Numbered from the stretch's first letter, positions 43,705-53,568 are shown. The stretch: DNA of 64,000 nucleotides from Xanthobacteraceae bacterium (GCA_019454205.1 CP075369.1:1426001-1490000), one strand, 5' to 3'. The notes: generated by a model not told the origin, from the letters alone. Numbers and translations: made by a program.

Positions 43705-44868
43705 TCACCGGCCCGCACGAGACGATTTATCCAATAATTCCATGACCATAGCCGCCGCCCGTTCGCTCGGTAGCGATGTGCCCGTTTCCAGTATGGCATC
43801 CATGCGGCCGAACGCAGCCGCCTGACGTTCGCGCTCCTCGCCGCCACGTAGCAGCCGAATGGCTGCGTCCGCGATATTTCCGGCCGTGCAATCCTCCTGA
43901 AGAAACTCCGGCACCACCGTTTCTCCAAGCAGCAGATTCGGCAGCAGCACATTCGAAACCCGCACCAGCCGCCGGACGATGAACGCTTCCCACGCACGTA
44001 CTTTGTACGCACCGACATGAGGGACATGAGCAAGCGCAAGCTCCAAAGAAGCCGTACCGGAGGCGGCAATAGCCGCATGCGCGTTCCGGATTGCGGCGAG
44101 TTTCTCCGCTTCCATGATCACGATACGCGGTTTAATAGGCCAGTTTGCGCTTGCCGCCTCAACCTGCCCCAGTACATGCGGCAGGGTCGGCAGCACGACT
44201 TCGACCTCGCCATACTGCTTCGCGATCATGCCAAGCGCGTCACCAAAGACATCGCTCAGGGAAGCGATTTCCGCGCGGCGGCTTCCCGGCATGACCAGCA
44301 GAAGCGGCGGCTTCGCATCACGCCGCGCCTGTTCCTGACCCGAGGGCCGCAATTCGTGCAGGCGCTCCATCAACGGATGGCCGACATACGTGCTCGGCGG
44401 ACCGCCAAGCTCGCGCAACACCTTCGGCTCGAATGGAAACAGTGTGAGTACATGATCGAAGTAACCGCGCATCTTCTTCGCGCGGCCCTGCCGCCATGCC
44501 CAGACCTGCGGTGAGACGTATTTGATGATCGGAACGCGCGGCAGCAGCTTGCGCACGCGCTTGCCCACCTGCGCGCTAAAGCCGTAACTGTCGATCATCA
44601 CGATTGCGTCGGGCGGGTTGCGGACAATCGCTTCAGCCGTTTCGCGAATACGCGCACGAATCCGGGAGAGGTTGCGGATCACGTTGCTGAAGCCCATCAC
44701 CGCCAGATCGGAAATCGGAAACAGGCTATCCAGTCCTTCGGCTTTCATCGCAGGACCGCCGACACCGAAAAACCGCGCTTCAGGGTCTTTCCTCTTCAGC
44801 GCCTGCATCAGGCTGCCGCCGAGATGATCGCCGGATATCTCCGCAGCGATCAGGAAGTAGTCGCTCAC
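43705..44868 (-). CDS. lpxB: Lipid-A-disaccharide synthase LpxB
   Basis: Glycosyltransferase (GT19) that joins lipid X and UDP-2,3-diacylglucosamine. The 387 residues begin SDYFLIAAEISGDHLGGSLM and include FFGVGGPAMKAEGLDSLFP, YVSPQVWAWRQGRAKKM, and ASGTASLELALAHVPHVGAYK. It uses a GTG start at 44868 that overlaps the lpxI stop as GTGA, so it is translationally coupled. It ends the lpxD-fabZ-lpxA-lpxI-lpxB run. Confidence 0.96.
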   Translation of the reverse strand: MSDYFLIAAEISGDHLGGSLMQALKRKDPEARFFGVGGPAMKAEGLDSLFPISDLAVMGFSNVIRNLSRIRARIRETAEAIVRNPPDAIVMIDSYGFSAQVGKRVRKLLPRVPIIKYVSPQVWAWRQGRAKKMRGYFDHVLTLFPFEPKVLRELGGPPSTYVGHPLMERLHELRPSGQEQARRDAKPPLLLVMPGSRRAEIASLSDVFGDALGMIAKQYGEVEVVLPTLPHVLGQVEAASANWPIKPRIVIMEAEKLAAIRNAHAAIAASGTASLELALAHVPHVGAYKVRAWEAFIVRRLVRVSNVLLPNLLLGETVVPEFLQEDCTAGNIADAAIRLLRGGEERERQAAAFGRMDAILETGTSLPSERAAAMVMELLDKSSRAGR

Positions 44869-45737
44869 GGCACACCCGTTTCCGATGCCGGGAGTGCGAT
44901 CACGAACAAGCCTGCATGATTGGCCGCCGCGGCGAATTCCTCCACGTCTGTTACGATGGATCCTCCCGCTTCGAGCGCAATTCCGGCAAGCCCTGCCGTC
45001 TTCGCCTCGGCGATGGAGTTGAGGCCAATGGCAGGCAAATCGAAGCGGCGGTCCTGATTGCGTTTCGGCGCTTTCACCAGCACCCCTTCGCGGCTTCCCA
45101 GCCGCAGGCGTCCGTTCGCACGCATATCCGCCACGCGCGCCAGCATGGCCGACGTTCCTTCCGAGGCCTCAATCGCAACTGCGCGGCGCTTGGCGATGAC
45201 CGCAGCCTGGCCGACATCGAAAGGTCCGGTTGCGTGCAACAGGCGGAAACCGAAACGGATGTCTTCCATTTCATCTGCCGAAGGCTTCGTCCGCGTGAGC
45301 AAGCCTTCCGGCATGAGAATATCGGGCGCGACTTCATGCGCGCCGCGAAGTTTCACGCCATAGGACTCGAAAATCTCGCCAGCACCCTTGAGCAGCCTGT
45401 CGTCGCCGCCAAGAAAAATGCCAGCTGCGCGCGGCAACAACAGCAGCGAGCGCCAGTCGAATCCGATCTGGGAGATGCGCGGCCGGATCACGTCGCCGAT
45501 CAGCACCAGTTCCTTGAAACCATGCTCGCGTTGTGCGTTTGCCAGCTTCGAGAGTGAACCCAGCTTCGCCCACACATGCGGATAACGTTCCAGCGCGGGG
45601 TCGGCGAAGCCTTCAAGCAGGAACAGGAATACTGTGCGACCCTGCCGCAGCACGGAAGCGATCACGGCTTCCGGAAACTTGCCGCCTCCGCAGGCAATCG
45701 CGATCGGCGGCGCGCTTGCGGTTTCGGGTGTGGCCAA
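44865..45737 (-). CDS. lpxI: UDP-2,3-diacylglucosamine pyrophosphatase LpxI
   Basis: Hydrolyses UDP-2,3-diacylglucosamine to lipid X. This is the LpxI form (DUF1009) that replaces LpxH in alphaproteobacteria. The 290 residues include AIACGGGKFPEAVIAS near the start, GDDRLLKGAGEIFESYG, and the C-terminal DLPAIGLNSIAEAKTAG with GIALEAGGS. The start is a TTG at 45737, 2 bases after the lpxA stop, so initiation probably depends on coupling. The neighbours lpxA and lpxB act just before and after it in the pathway. Confidence 0.93.
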   Translation of the reverse strand: MATPETASAPPIAIACGGGKFPEAVIASVLRQGRTVFLFLLEGFADPALERYPHVWAKLGSLSKLANAQREHGFKELVLIGDVIRPRISQIGFDWRSLLLLPRAAGIFLGGDDRLLKGAGEIFESYGVKLRGAHEVAPDILMPEGLLTRTKPSADEMEDIRFGFRLLHATGPFDVGQAAVIAKRRAVAIEASEGTSAMLARVADMRANGRLRLGSREGVLVKAPKRNQDRRFDLPAIGLNSIAEAKTAGLAGIALEAGGSIVTDVEEFAAAANHAGLFVIALPASETGVP

Positions 45738-45739
45738 GC

Positions 45740-46543
45740 CTAGTCTTCTCCAGTGGCGGCTGCGCGCGGCGTACTGATGCGCCGCTTGCCGGCGGTACGG
45801 ATGAAATCGGCAATGCGAACGATGGGCGGCACGTCCGCGTATTTCGCGGCAACCTCGTCGACGCGTTCCTTCAGGCTGCCGGGACCGAAGAATATCTCGC
45901 GGTAAGCCGCACGCAGTTTATGGATCGTCTCGCGGCTGAAGCCGCGGCGCTTCAGGCCGATCAGATTCAGCCCGCCCAGATCGCCCTGCGCATCGGACGC
46001 ACCGAACGGAATGATGTCGTGGCGAACGCCGGCACAGCCACCGACAATTGCCTGCTCTCCGACGCGCGTGTTCTGATGCACGGCGCCAAGGCCGCCGATG
46101 AAGACGTTGTCGCCGATCTCGGCATGACCGCCGAGCGTCGCGTTGTTCGCGAAGATTACATTATTGCCGACGATACAGTCGTGGCCGACATGCGCGCCGG
46201 TCATCAGCATCACCTTGTCGCCGACCCGCGTTTCCATGCGGCCGCCGGCGGTACCGATATTCATCGTCACGCCTTCGCGGATGTCGCAATCCGCACCTAC
46301 AATCAGACGCGCGGCCTCGCCCTTATAGTGTACCGATTGCGGCGGGCTTCCGAGGGAAGCGAACGGTTGGATTTTCGCGCGCGGGCCGATGCTGGTATGC
46401 CCCTGGATGGAAACATGGGAGAGCAACCGGCATCCGTCTCCAAGCGTTACGTCCGGACCGATTACGCAGTACGGTCCTACTTCAACATCCGCCCCGAGCC
46501 TGGCGCCGTCAGCCACACGCGCGCTTGAATCGATCTTTGCCAC
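45740..46543 (-). CDS. lpxA: UDP-N-acetylglucosamine O-acyltransferase LpxA
   Basis: First enzyme of lipid A synthesis. The 267-residue protein is a left-handed beta helix of hexapeptide repeats (ADGARLGADVEVGPYCVIG onward). The catalytic His lies in MLMTGAHVGHDCIVG-type sequence, and the C-terminal helical part includes GLKRRGFSRETIHKL. The start is a GTG at 46543, 5 bases after the fabZ stop. The fabZ-lpxA order is nearly universal. Confidence 0.97.
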   Translation of the reverse strand: MAKIDSSARVADGARLGADVEVGPYCVIGPDVTLGDGCRLLSHVSIQGHTSIGPRAKIQPFASLGSPPQSVHYKGEAARLIVGADCDIREGVTMNIGTAGGRMETRVGDKVMLMTGAHVGHDCIVGNNVIFANNATLGGHAEIGDNVFIGGLGAVHQNTRVGEQAIVGGCAGVRHDIIPFGASDAQGDLGGLNLIGLKRRGFSRETIHKLRAAYREIFFGPGSLKERVDEVAAKYADVPPIVRIADFIRTAGKRRISTPRAAATGED

Positions 46544-46548
46544 GCGAC

Positions 46549-47007
46549 CTAGCTCTCAACGATCATTGCGCCGACTTCGGCTTCGCAGACGGTTTCGCCG
46601 CGCACTTTCGCATCGCCATTGAACCACCACATCTTCCGGCGCTGCGATTTCTTCTTCATGTGAAAGTGGATGGTGTCGCCGGGAATCACGGGTTTGCGAA
46701 ACTTCGCCTTGTCCACGGTGAGGAAGAAAACGTTCGGCAGCGTATCGACGTAACCTGAACTGAGCGAGCAGATCGCACCGGCAGTCTGTGCCATCGCCTC
46801 GATCAGCAGTACGCCCGGCATCACCGGCCGTCCGGGAAAATGCCCCTGAAAGAACGGCTCGTTGAAGGTGACATTCTTGATGCCGATGCAGGACTCGTCG
46901 CCGTTCACTTCGATAATGCGGTCGATCAGCAGAAACGGATAACGGTGCGGAAGAATCCGCAACAGATCGGCGGGTTCGATCGTATTGTCTTTGGAAATTA
47001 TGCTCAT
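46549..47007 (-). CDS. fabZ: (3R)-hydroxyacyl-ACP dehydratase FabZ
   Basis: Dehydrates 3-hydroxyacyl-ACP in fatty acid elongation, competing with LpxA and LpxD for the same substrate. The 152-residue hot-dog-fold protein has LPHRYPFLLIDRIIEV and the active-site motif GHFPGRPVMPGVLLIEAMAQ with catalytic His and nearby Glu. The ATG at 47007 lies 53 bp after the lpxD stop. Confidence 0.97.
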   Translation of the reverse strand: MSIISKDNTIEPADLLRILPHRYPFLLIDRIIEVNGDESCIGIKNVTFNEPFFQGHFPGRPVMPGVLLIEAMAQTAGAICSLSSGYVDTLPNVFFLTVDKAKFRKPVIPGDTIHFHMKKKSQRRKMWWFNGDAKVRGETVCEAEVGAMIVES

Positions 47008-47060
47008 CTCTATTCCGTCGCCATTTTGCCGGTGCTTCGCGTATTCTTAGTACCGGTATC

Positions 47061-48098
47061 TTACTTGTTGCCGTTCTTCGCGGCGAGACGCTGCAATGCG
47101 ACCTGCTCGCGGAAAAACTCGCGGATCGGCTTGGCCGGCGCGCCGCACCACTTTTCCCCTGCGGGAACATCGTGCATCACGCCGCTCAGCGCGGCCAGTT
47201 GCGCGCCGTCGCCGATAGTCCGGTGATCGGCGATGCCGACCTTGCCGCCGAGCATCACGCGGTCGCCGATGGTTACGCTACCGGACAGACCGACATGGCC
47301 CGCGATCAGGCAATAACGGCCGATGGCGACGTTGTGCGCGACCTGCACTAGATTGTCGATCTTGGTGCCCTCGCCGATGGTGGTATCGCGTCCGCCGCCA
47401 CGATCCACGGTCGTGCCTGCGCCGATTTCGACGTCGTCCTGAATGATCACGCGGCCGACTTGCGGCACCTTCAAATGCGAGCGCCCCGGAATGTAGCCGA
47501 AACCGTCCTGCCCGATCCGCGCCCCCGCATGAATGATCACCCGGTCTCCGATCAGTGCATGCGAAATGCTGGCGCCGGGGCCGATGCTGCAATCTCGGCC
47601 AATGCGGCAGCCGGGGCCGATCACCGCGTTCGCACAGACCACGGTACCCGCGCCGATCTCGGCATCCGGTCCCACCACCGCGCAAGGATCGACGGTCACG
47701 CCGTCTTCGAGGCGGGCGTCTTCATGCACGGAAGCGCCCGGATCGATTCCGCGCACGCCGAACACGGACAGCGGTCGCAGGTCGTCGGGATAGAGCGCGC
47801 GCGCTACTTTCACGAACGCCGCGTAGGGATGCGGTGTGATCAGCGCGACCACATCCGGCGGCATTTCCGAAGCGAGTTTCGCGGTCACGAAGCAGGCCGC
47901 GGCATCGGTGTTGCGCAGATCGTCGAGATAGTCGGCGTTATCGCAGAAGGTGATGTCTTCGGGACCGGCAATGTCCAGCGGACGTGCACCAGCGATGTGG
48001 ATTGCGCCGTCGCGTTCGGCTTCGGCAATGCCGGTTAATGCGAGGATTTCGCCGAGTTCAAGCGGGCTGCGCGGACGAAAGAATGATGGCTCGGTCAT
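47061..48098 (-). CDS. lpxD: UDP-3-O-acylglucosamine N-acyltransferase LpxD
   Basis: Third step of lipid A synthesis. Of the 345 residues, the first 105 or so form the uridine-binding domain (DITFCDNADYLDDL). A beta helix of hexapeptide repeats follows, with the catalytic His region VQVAHNVAIGRYCLIAG and GKVGIADHRTIGDGAQL. The C-terminal helix ends the protein. It starts 51 bp after the bamA stop; the bamA-lpxD-fabZ-lpxA order is highly conserved. Confidence 0.97.
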   Translation of the reverse strand: MTEPSFFRPRSPLELGEILALTGIAEAERDGAIHIAGARPLDIAGPEDITFCDNADYLDDLRNTDAAACFVTAKLASEMPPDVVALITPHPYAAFVKVARALYPDDLRPLSVFGVRGIDPGASVHEDARLEDGVTVDPCAVVGPDAEIGAGTVVCANAVIGPGCRIGRDCSIGPGASISHALIGDRVIIHAGARIGQDGFGYIPGRSHLKVPQVGRVIIQDDVEIGAGTTVDRGGGRDTTIGEGTKIDNLVQVAHNVAIGRYCLIAGHVGLSGSVTIGDRVMLGGKVGIADHRTIGDGAQLAALSGVMHDVPAGEKWCGAPAKPIREFFREQVALQRLAAKNGNK

Positions 48099-48149
48099 GC
48101 GGAATCGTCCGGCCTTACCCGTCCGCGAAATCCGCAGGACGTTATCCCA

Positions 48150-50642
48150 TCAGAACTTGGTGCCGCCGCCGAAGCGGAAGAACTGCGTCCGGTCGTACGG
48201 ATCCTTGAGGATCGGCACCGCCAGGTCGAAACGCAGCGGACCGAACGGCGAAGTCCAGATGAAGCTGACGCCGGTCGATGCACGGATCGAGCGCGAGTCG
48301 TAGGCGCAAACGCCGCCTGCAACCGTCACGCCGTCGCACATCGCAGGAACGCCGCCCGTGACCGAAGTCGCACCGTCGTAGTTGAACAGCGAACCGACAT
48401 CCACGAACAGCGCGGTTTTCACGCCGGCTTCCTTCGGCATGAACCAGAGCGGGAATTGAACTTCGCCGGTCAGGCCCCAGTACGTCGTGCCGCCGAGCGC
48501 GTCCGGATAGGACAGGTTGGTGTTGAGATCGCGCGGGCCGAAGCCCTGGGTCGCGAAACCGCGCACAAGGTTATGTGAGTTATTGAAGTGGTCGAGGATG
48601 CGAAGCTGATCGCTGCCCCACGAGAACACGTGGCCACCTTGCGCGCGCACCATGCCGACGAAATCGCCCGTGATCGGCCTGTAATAGCGCACTTCGCCGG
48701 TCGTCTTTACGAACTGCACGTCGCCACCGACGCCCGCAAAATCCTGCGCGAAGGTCGCGTACAGGCCGCTGCTCGGATCGCGGTTATTGTCGAGCGAGTT
48801 GTAGGAGAGCGTGTAGCCGACCTGCGAGATCACGACCTGACCGAGCACCTGGCGGATCGCGTTCGAAACTTCGCGCGAGTCGAAACCGTTTGCCTGCAGC
48901 GTGGCGAGCGTCTGACCGTTACAGTTCGGATCGTTACTGACGCCGAGGTTGGTGTTGTAGTTGAATGCGCAACCGTCCCTCAGGCCGTCGGCAACCTTGA
49001 TCTCGCGCTGCATGCCGGTGTAGCGCAGCGCCAGCGTGACTTCTTCGTTCAGTTGCATGCCGAGGCGCAGCGTGCCGCCAACCTGGTCAATGCCGTACTG
49101 AACGTAATTGTTCGGCTTGGTTTCCTTGTAGAAGACGTCGAAGCCCGCCGCGAGCCGGTAGTCCATGAAGTACGGCTCGGTGAACGAGAATTCGATGCCC
49201 TTCACGCGCTGGCCGTAGGTCAGCGTCAGGCGCACGAACTGGCCGCGACCGAGGAAGTTGCGTTCGCCGATCGTCAACTCGCCGAGTGCGCCGTCCGAGG
49301 TCGAATAGCCGCCGGAGATGGAGAACTCGCCGGTAAGCTGTTCTTCCACGTCCACGTTGATGATGACGCGATCCGCAGCCGAACCCGGCTCGTTGGAAAC
49401 ACGAACGGCCTTGAAGTAACCGAGGTTCTTCAGGCGGCGCTCCGCGCGGTCGATCAGCACGCGGTTATACGGATCGCCTTCCTGCAATTCGAACTCGCGC
49501 CGAACGACCTGTTCGCGCGTACGGGTGTTGCCGCGTACGTTGATGCGCTCGACGTAAACGCGCGGGCCTTCCTCGACGACATAAACCACGTTGATGCGGC
49601 GGTTCTGGAAGTCGCGGTCGCCGCGCGGGCGCACCTGCGAGAACGCGTAACCGCGCTTGGAAAGCTCGATGGTGATCAGCTCGATCGTCTTCTCGACCAG
49701 TTCGGCGTTATAGACGTCGCCGCTCGTCGTGCGGACGAGGCTGCGCACCGACGCGGCGTCGAAGTCGCGCACGTTCGAGATCACTTCCACTTCGCCGAAG
49801 CGGTACTGCTGGCCTTCGTCGACGGTAAAGGTGAGGACGAACGCGTTGTTATTGCGGTCGAGATCGACATTGGCCGACAGCACGCGGAAGTCGGCATAGC
49901 CGTGCTTCAGATACCAGCGACGCAGCAGCTCCTGATCCGCGTTCACGCGGTCCGGATCATAGATGTTGGTGTTGCGCAGGAAGCTGAGCCAGTTGGTCTG
50001 CGTCGTGTTGATCACGTCGCGCAGGCGAACCGACGAAAATACGTTGTTACCGACAAAGTTGATCGTCGAGATATTCGTGACCTTGCCTTCGTCGATCTTG
50101 AAGATCAGGTCGACGCGGTTGTTCGCGCGATCAATGATCTGCGGTTCGACCTTGACGGCGTAGCGGCCACCGCGGCGATAGACTTCGACGATGCGCTGCA
50201 CGTCTGCCTGCACGGTCGGAAGAGAGAGCGAACCGCGCGCCTTCGACTGCACTTCGGCGTTCAGCGCGTCGTCCTTGACCCGGCGATTGCCTTCGAACAC
50301 GACGCGATTGATGACCTTCGCCTCGCGCACGCTGACGACGAGTCGCGTGCCGACATAACGGATCTGAACGTCTTCGAAGATGCCGATGGCGTACAGCGCT
50401 TTCAGCGCTTCGTCGATGCGAACCGGATCGGCGCGCTCACCCGGACGGATTTTGACGTAGCTGCGGATGGTGTCGGCGTCGACGCGCGAGTTGCCTTCGA
50501 CCACGACTGCACTAACGGTCTGCGCGGCGGCCGGCGTCGCGGTAACGAACGCGCTCGCCGCAACGCAACAAACGAGAGCAAGGGCGAGCGAGAACGCTAC
50601 CCCCAGCTTACGAACGACCCCTACCCGTACGCCGAATTTCAT
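48150..50642 (-). CDS. bamA: Outer membrane protein assembly factor BamA
   Basis: Central subunit of the BAM complex that inserts beta-barrel proteins. From the ATG at 50642 it has 830 residues: a signal peptide (KFGVRVGVVRKLGVAF ... PAAAQ), five POTRA domains (about 40-430, starting VSAVVVEGNSRVDADTI), and a C-terminal 16-stranded barrel ending in a Phe-rich strand (TQFFRFGGGTKF). The RGF-type loop motif LVRGFATQGFGPRD is present. The upstream 20 codons of the frame are not conserved. Confidence 0.97.
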   Translation of the reverse strand: MKFGVRVGVVRKLGVAFSLALALVCCVAASAFVTATPAAAQTVSAVVVEGNSRVDADTIRSYVKIRPGERADPVRIDEALKALYAIGIFEDVQIRYVGTRLVVSVREAKVINRVVFEGNRRVKDDALNAEVQSKARGSLSLPTVQADVQRIVEVYRRGGRYAVKVEPQIIDRANNRVDLIFKIDEGKVTNISTINFVGNNVFSSVRLRDVINTTQTNWLSFLRNTNIYDPDRVNADQELLRRWYLKHGYADFRVLSANVDLDRNNNAFVLTFTVDEGQQYRFGEVEVISNVRDFDAASVRSLVRTTSGDVYNAELVEKTIELITIELSKRGYAFSQVRPRGDRDFQNRRINVVYVVEEGPRVYVERINVRGNTRTREQVVRREFELQEGDPYNRVLIDRAERRLKNLGYFKAVRVSNEPGSAADRVIINVDVEEQLTGEFSISGGYSTSDGALGELTIGERNFLGRGQFVRLTLTYGQRVKGIEFSFTEPYFMDYRLAAGFDVFYKETKPNNYVQYGIDQVGGTLRLGMQLNEEVTLALRYTGMQREIKVADGLRDGCAFNYNTNLGVSNDPNCNGQTLATLQANGFDSREVSNAIRQVLGQVVISQVGYTLSYNSLDNNRDPSSGLYATFAQDFAGVGGDVQFVKTTGEVRYYRPITGDFVGMVRAQGGHVFSWGSDQLRILDHFNNSHNLVRGFATQGFGPRDLNTNLSYPDALGGTTYWGLTGEVQFPLWFMPKEAGVKTALFVDVGSLFNYDGATSVTGGVPAMCDGVTVAGGVCAYDSRSIRASTGVSFIWTSPFGPLRFDLAVPILKDPYDRTQFFRFGGGTKF

Positions 50643-50954
50643 TGCCGCCAATTCCAAAAGCGGCCGACAAGACCGCTCCCCCATCCGCGCGGGAACCCGC
50701 ACGGAATCTCTTCAGAACTCGACCGGTTTTACAGACTTTCCAGTGGCTTGCAAACGAAGCGGGCAGTTTTTGCCGGCCTTTTCCGGGGTCCGTTGCGCCC
50801 ATGCCACGCGGCGCAATGCCCTACCGGAACCGTACTCAAATACCACTGACGAATCCCCCGTCGAAACAAGCGCCCTGCTTCACCCCCAAGATGGCCGGGA
50901 GTATGGCAAGCGCCTGTTACCGGGGGATTACCGGCCCAAAAGGGCCGGCAAATC
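50643..50954. other. 312-bp gap between rseP and bamA
   Basis: No gene is supported here. Frames across it are short and lack family resemblance. It should contain the bamA promoter and leader on the minus strand; I see no convincing boxes. The only structure is a perfect 7-bp stem-loop next to the rseP stop (50931-50948). Confidence 0.6.
50931..50948 (-). terminator. Stem-loop after rseP, without T-run
   Basis: On the minus strand CCGGCCC and GGGCCGG form a perfect 7-bp stem around TTTT, beginning 6 bases after the rseP stop. No T-run follows, so it may be a weak terminator or an mRNA-end stabiliser rather than a full stop. Confidence 0.45.
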
Positions 50955-52355
50955 TCAGGTGCGGATGAAAATCTGGAAGATGTCGTTCCAGGTGGCGACG
51001 ATCATCAGCAGCATGACCATCGCAAACCCGATCCGGAAGCCATATTCCTGCGCCCGCTCGCTCAGCGGACGGCCCCGGACTGCCTCGATGAGATAGAACA
51101 AAAGGTGACCGCCGTCCAGCAGCGGGATCGGGAACAGGTTCAGAAGCCCGATGCTGACCGAAAGAACCGCGGTCAGCCGGATCAGGTGCTCAAGCCCGCC
51201 GCGAGCGGTGACGTCGCCTGCCACCTGCGCGATGCGGAGCGGCCCGCCAAGCTGATCGATGGATTCCTTCCCGACGAAAATCTTGCCGATGTAGATCATG
51301 GTCTGCTCGACCACGAACCAGGTCTCGCTCACGCCCATCTGGAGCGGCGAAATCAGGCCGTAATATTTCCGGAACGTGTCGGCCGGCTCGACATAGGTCG
51401 AAAAGCCGAGCATCCCGATCTTCGGATCTTCCTTGCGCGGCTGCGGAGTCGCGTTGACCTTCAGTTGCTTGCCGTCGCGCTCGATGGTGAGCAGCAATTG
51501 TTTGCCGGGATTCGCGGAAATCACGCGCACCACGTCGTCGAAGGCTGCGACCTGCGCGCCGTCGATTGCAACGATGCGGTCGCCGCGCTTGAGGCCGGCC
51601 TTTTCGGCAGCGCCGCCGGCGATCACGTCGCCTACCCGCGAGGGCCAGCGCACGATGCCGATGTCGCCAAGCTTGTGCACGACGCCGCGCTCGATCACTT
51701 CGCGCGTGCCGGGCGTAACCGTGAAGGTGAGAAGCTGGTTTTTGCGCTCGACCACGAATTCCAGCGGACGGCCGGAGTTCGGCACGACCGCGCGCATCAC
51801 GTCCTCGTAGCCGTCAACGCGCTTGCCATCGACCGATACGAACTTGTCGCCGTGGCGGATACCGGCGGCATAAGCCGCACCGTCGGCACGGACGACTTCC
51901 GCGACCGGCGTCGAGAGCGTGCGGCCGTAGATGTAGAGCGAACCGGCGAAAATCACGATGGCAAGGATGAAGTTCGCAATCGGACCCGCGGCGACGATGG
52001 CCGCGCGGTTACGCACCGGCTGATGGAAGAACGAAACCTTCTTGTCGGCTTCGCTCATTTTTTCGAGCGCCTCGATGTTCGGCGTGCTCGCTGCAGAGTC
52101 GTCGCCGTGAAAGCGCACATAGCCGCCGAGCGGGATCGCGGCGAAGCGCCAGCGCGTGCCGTGGCGGTCGTTGAAGCCGAACAGTTCAGGGCCGAACCCG
52201 ACCGAGAAGGCATCGATCTTCACGCCGCAGCGGCGCGCCACCCAGAAGTGGCCGAGTTCGTGGAAGAAGACGACGACCGTCAGCGCAAACAGAAACGGCA
52301 GCAGGTAGCCAAGCAGCCATCCGCCCTTGGCAAGTAACGCCTGTACGAGTTCCAT
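50955..52355 (-). CDS. rseP: RIP metalloprotease RseP
   Basis: Site-2 intramembrane protease that completes anti-sigma factor release. The 466 residues contain the zinc motif HELGH (His32, Glu33, His36) in the first membrane helix, two PDZ domains in the periplasmic part (about 130-370, GIRHGDKFVSVDGKRVDGYE and AGLKRGDRIVAIDGAQ), and the third ligand motif LLDGGHLLFYLIEAVRG near the C-terminal helices. It lies between dxr and bamA on the same strand, a conserved setting. It starts 31 bp after the dxr stop. Confidence 0.96.
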   Translation of the reverse strand: MELVQALLAKGGWLLGYLLPFLFALTVVVFFHELGHFWVARRCGVKIDAFSVGFGPELFGFNDRHGTRWRFAAIPLGGYVRFHGDDSAASTPNIEALEKMSEADKKVSFFHQPVRNRAAIVAAGPIANFILAIVIFAGSLYIYGRTLSTPVAEVVRADGAAYAAGIRHGDKFVSVDGKRVDGYEDVMRAVVPNSGRPLEFVVERKNQLLTFTVTPGTREVIERGVVHKLGDIGIVRWPSRVGDVIAGGAAEKAGLKRGDRIVAIDGAQVAAFDDVVRVISANPGKQLLLTIERDGKQLKVNATPQPRKEDPKIGMLGFSTYVEPADTFRKYYGLISPLQMGVSETWFVVEQTMIYIGKIFVGKESIDQLGGPLRIAQVAGDVTARGGLEHLIRLTAVLSVSIGLLNLFPIPLLDGGHLLFYLIEAVRGRPLSERAQEYGFRIGFAMVMLLMIVATWNDIFQIFIRT

Positions 52356-52386
52356 CGCGCCTGAGCCTTTCTGATCCGTTATCGCG

Positions 52387-53568
52387 TTAGGATGCCTTTG
52401 CGGCGAATTGAGGCAAGAGGGTCCGGGCTAAACTTCTCGCCGTATGGTCAACGCCGAGCGCCGCGTTAACCGAAGCAGGCTCGGTAAACAGGCCATCCTG
52501 CTGCGCGCGCTCGAGCACCGCCTCGATCAGCGCCGGGATGCCTGTAAACGACAGTCGCCCCTCGCGGAAGGCCTCGATTGCAATCTCGTTCGCCGCGTTA
52601 AGGACGGTGGGCGCGCCGCCGCCGGTCCCCATCGCCGCTTTTGCCAGTCCGAGCGCCGGAAACCTGCGCAGGTCAGGTGCCTCGAAATGGAGTGCGCCAG
52701 CCTTCGCCAGATCGAGGCGCGGCGCGGTTCGCGCTTTCCGCTCCGGCCAGTCGAGGCAGAACGCAATCGGGATGCGCATGTCCGGTTCGGCAAGCTGCGC
52801 GATCACCGCACCGTCGTGAAATTCGACCAGCGCGTGGACCAGCGATTGGGGATGGATCAGCACGTCGAGCTGCGACGGCGCGAGGCCGAACAGGTGATGG
52901 GCCTCGATCAGTTCCAGCCCCTTGTTCATCAGCGTCGCGGAGTCGATGGAGACCTTAGCGCCCATCGACCAGTTCGGATGCTTCACCGCCTCTTCCGGCG
53001 TGACGAAACGAAGCCGCTCGGCGCTATAGGTGCGGAACGGTCCGCCGGACGCGGTGAGCGTCACTTTCGCGACCGTGTCATGCGCGCCGCAGGCGAGCGC
53101 CTGAAACACTGCATTGTGCTCGGAGTCGACCGGCAACAATGTTGCCTTGTGCTCCTGCACCGCCGCCATGAACAACCTGCCCGCGGTCACAAGGCATTCC
53201 TTGTTGGCAAGCGCGACGGTGCGGCCTTGTGCGAGCGCGGCAAGCGTCGGCTCCAGTCCGGCAGCGCCTGCGATGGCCGCAACGACAAGATCGCTGTCAA
53301 CGCTTGCTGCTTCGGCAACGCCTCCGGCTCCCGCGAGTACGCGCGTGCGGCTCCCCGACAAAGCGTCTTTCAATTCGGCATGGCACTTCTCGTCCGCGAT
53401 GGCGGCAATTTCCGCGTCGAACTCGCGCGCAAGCGCGGCGAGCTTTTTCGCGTCCCGATGCGCAGTCAGCGCAACCACGCGGTAGTGCGAAGGATCGCGG
53501 CGGAAAAGATCGAGCGCGCTGGCGCCGATGGAGCCGGTCGCGCCGAGAATACTAACGCGCTTCACCAT
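52387..53568 (-). CDS. dxr: 1-deoxy-D-xylulose 5-phosphate reductoisomerase
   Basis: Second step of the non-mevalonate isoprenoid pathway, upstream of IspDF encoded at 1350-2525. The 393 residues include the NADPH motif ILGATGSIGASALDLFRRD, ALANKECLVTAG, the metal and substrate region LPVDSEHNAVFQ, GGPFRTY, and HPNWSMGAKVSIDSATLMNKG. It overlaps cdsA by 7 bases. The ATG at 53568 follows directly on the conserved start. Confidence 0.97.
   Translation of the reverse strand: MVKRVSILGATGSIGASALDLFRRDPSHYRVVALTAHRDAKKLAALAREFDAEIAAIADEKCHAELKDALSGSRTRVLAGAGGVAEAASVDSDLVVAAIAGAAGLEPTLAALAQGRTVALANKECLVTAGRLFMAAVQEHKATLLPVDSEHNAVFQALACGAHDTVAKVTLTASGGPFRTYSAERLRFVTPEEAVKHPNWSMGAKVSIDSATLMNKGLELIEAHHLFGLAPSQLDVLIHPQSLVHALVEFHDGAVIAQLAEPDMRIPIAFCLDWPERKARTAPRLDLAKAGALHFEAPDLRRFPALGLAKAAMGTGGGAPTVLNAANEIAIEAFREGRLSFTGIPALIEAVLERAQQDGLFTEPASVNAALGVDHTARSLARTLLPQFAAKAS

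Noticed and set aside
48588..50849. A 753-codon open frame antisense to bamA
   Set aside because: It has no family resemblance and lies opposite an unambiguous BamA. Long antisense frames are expected from codon bias in GC-rich genes.
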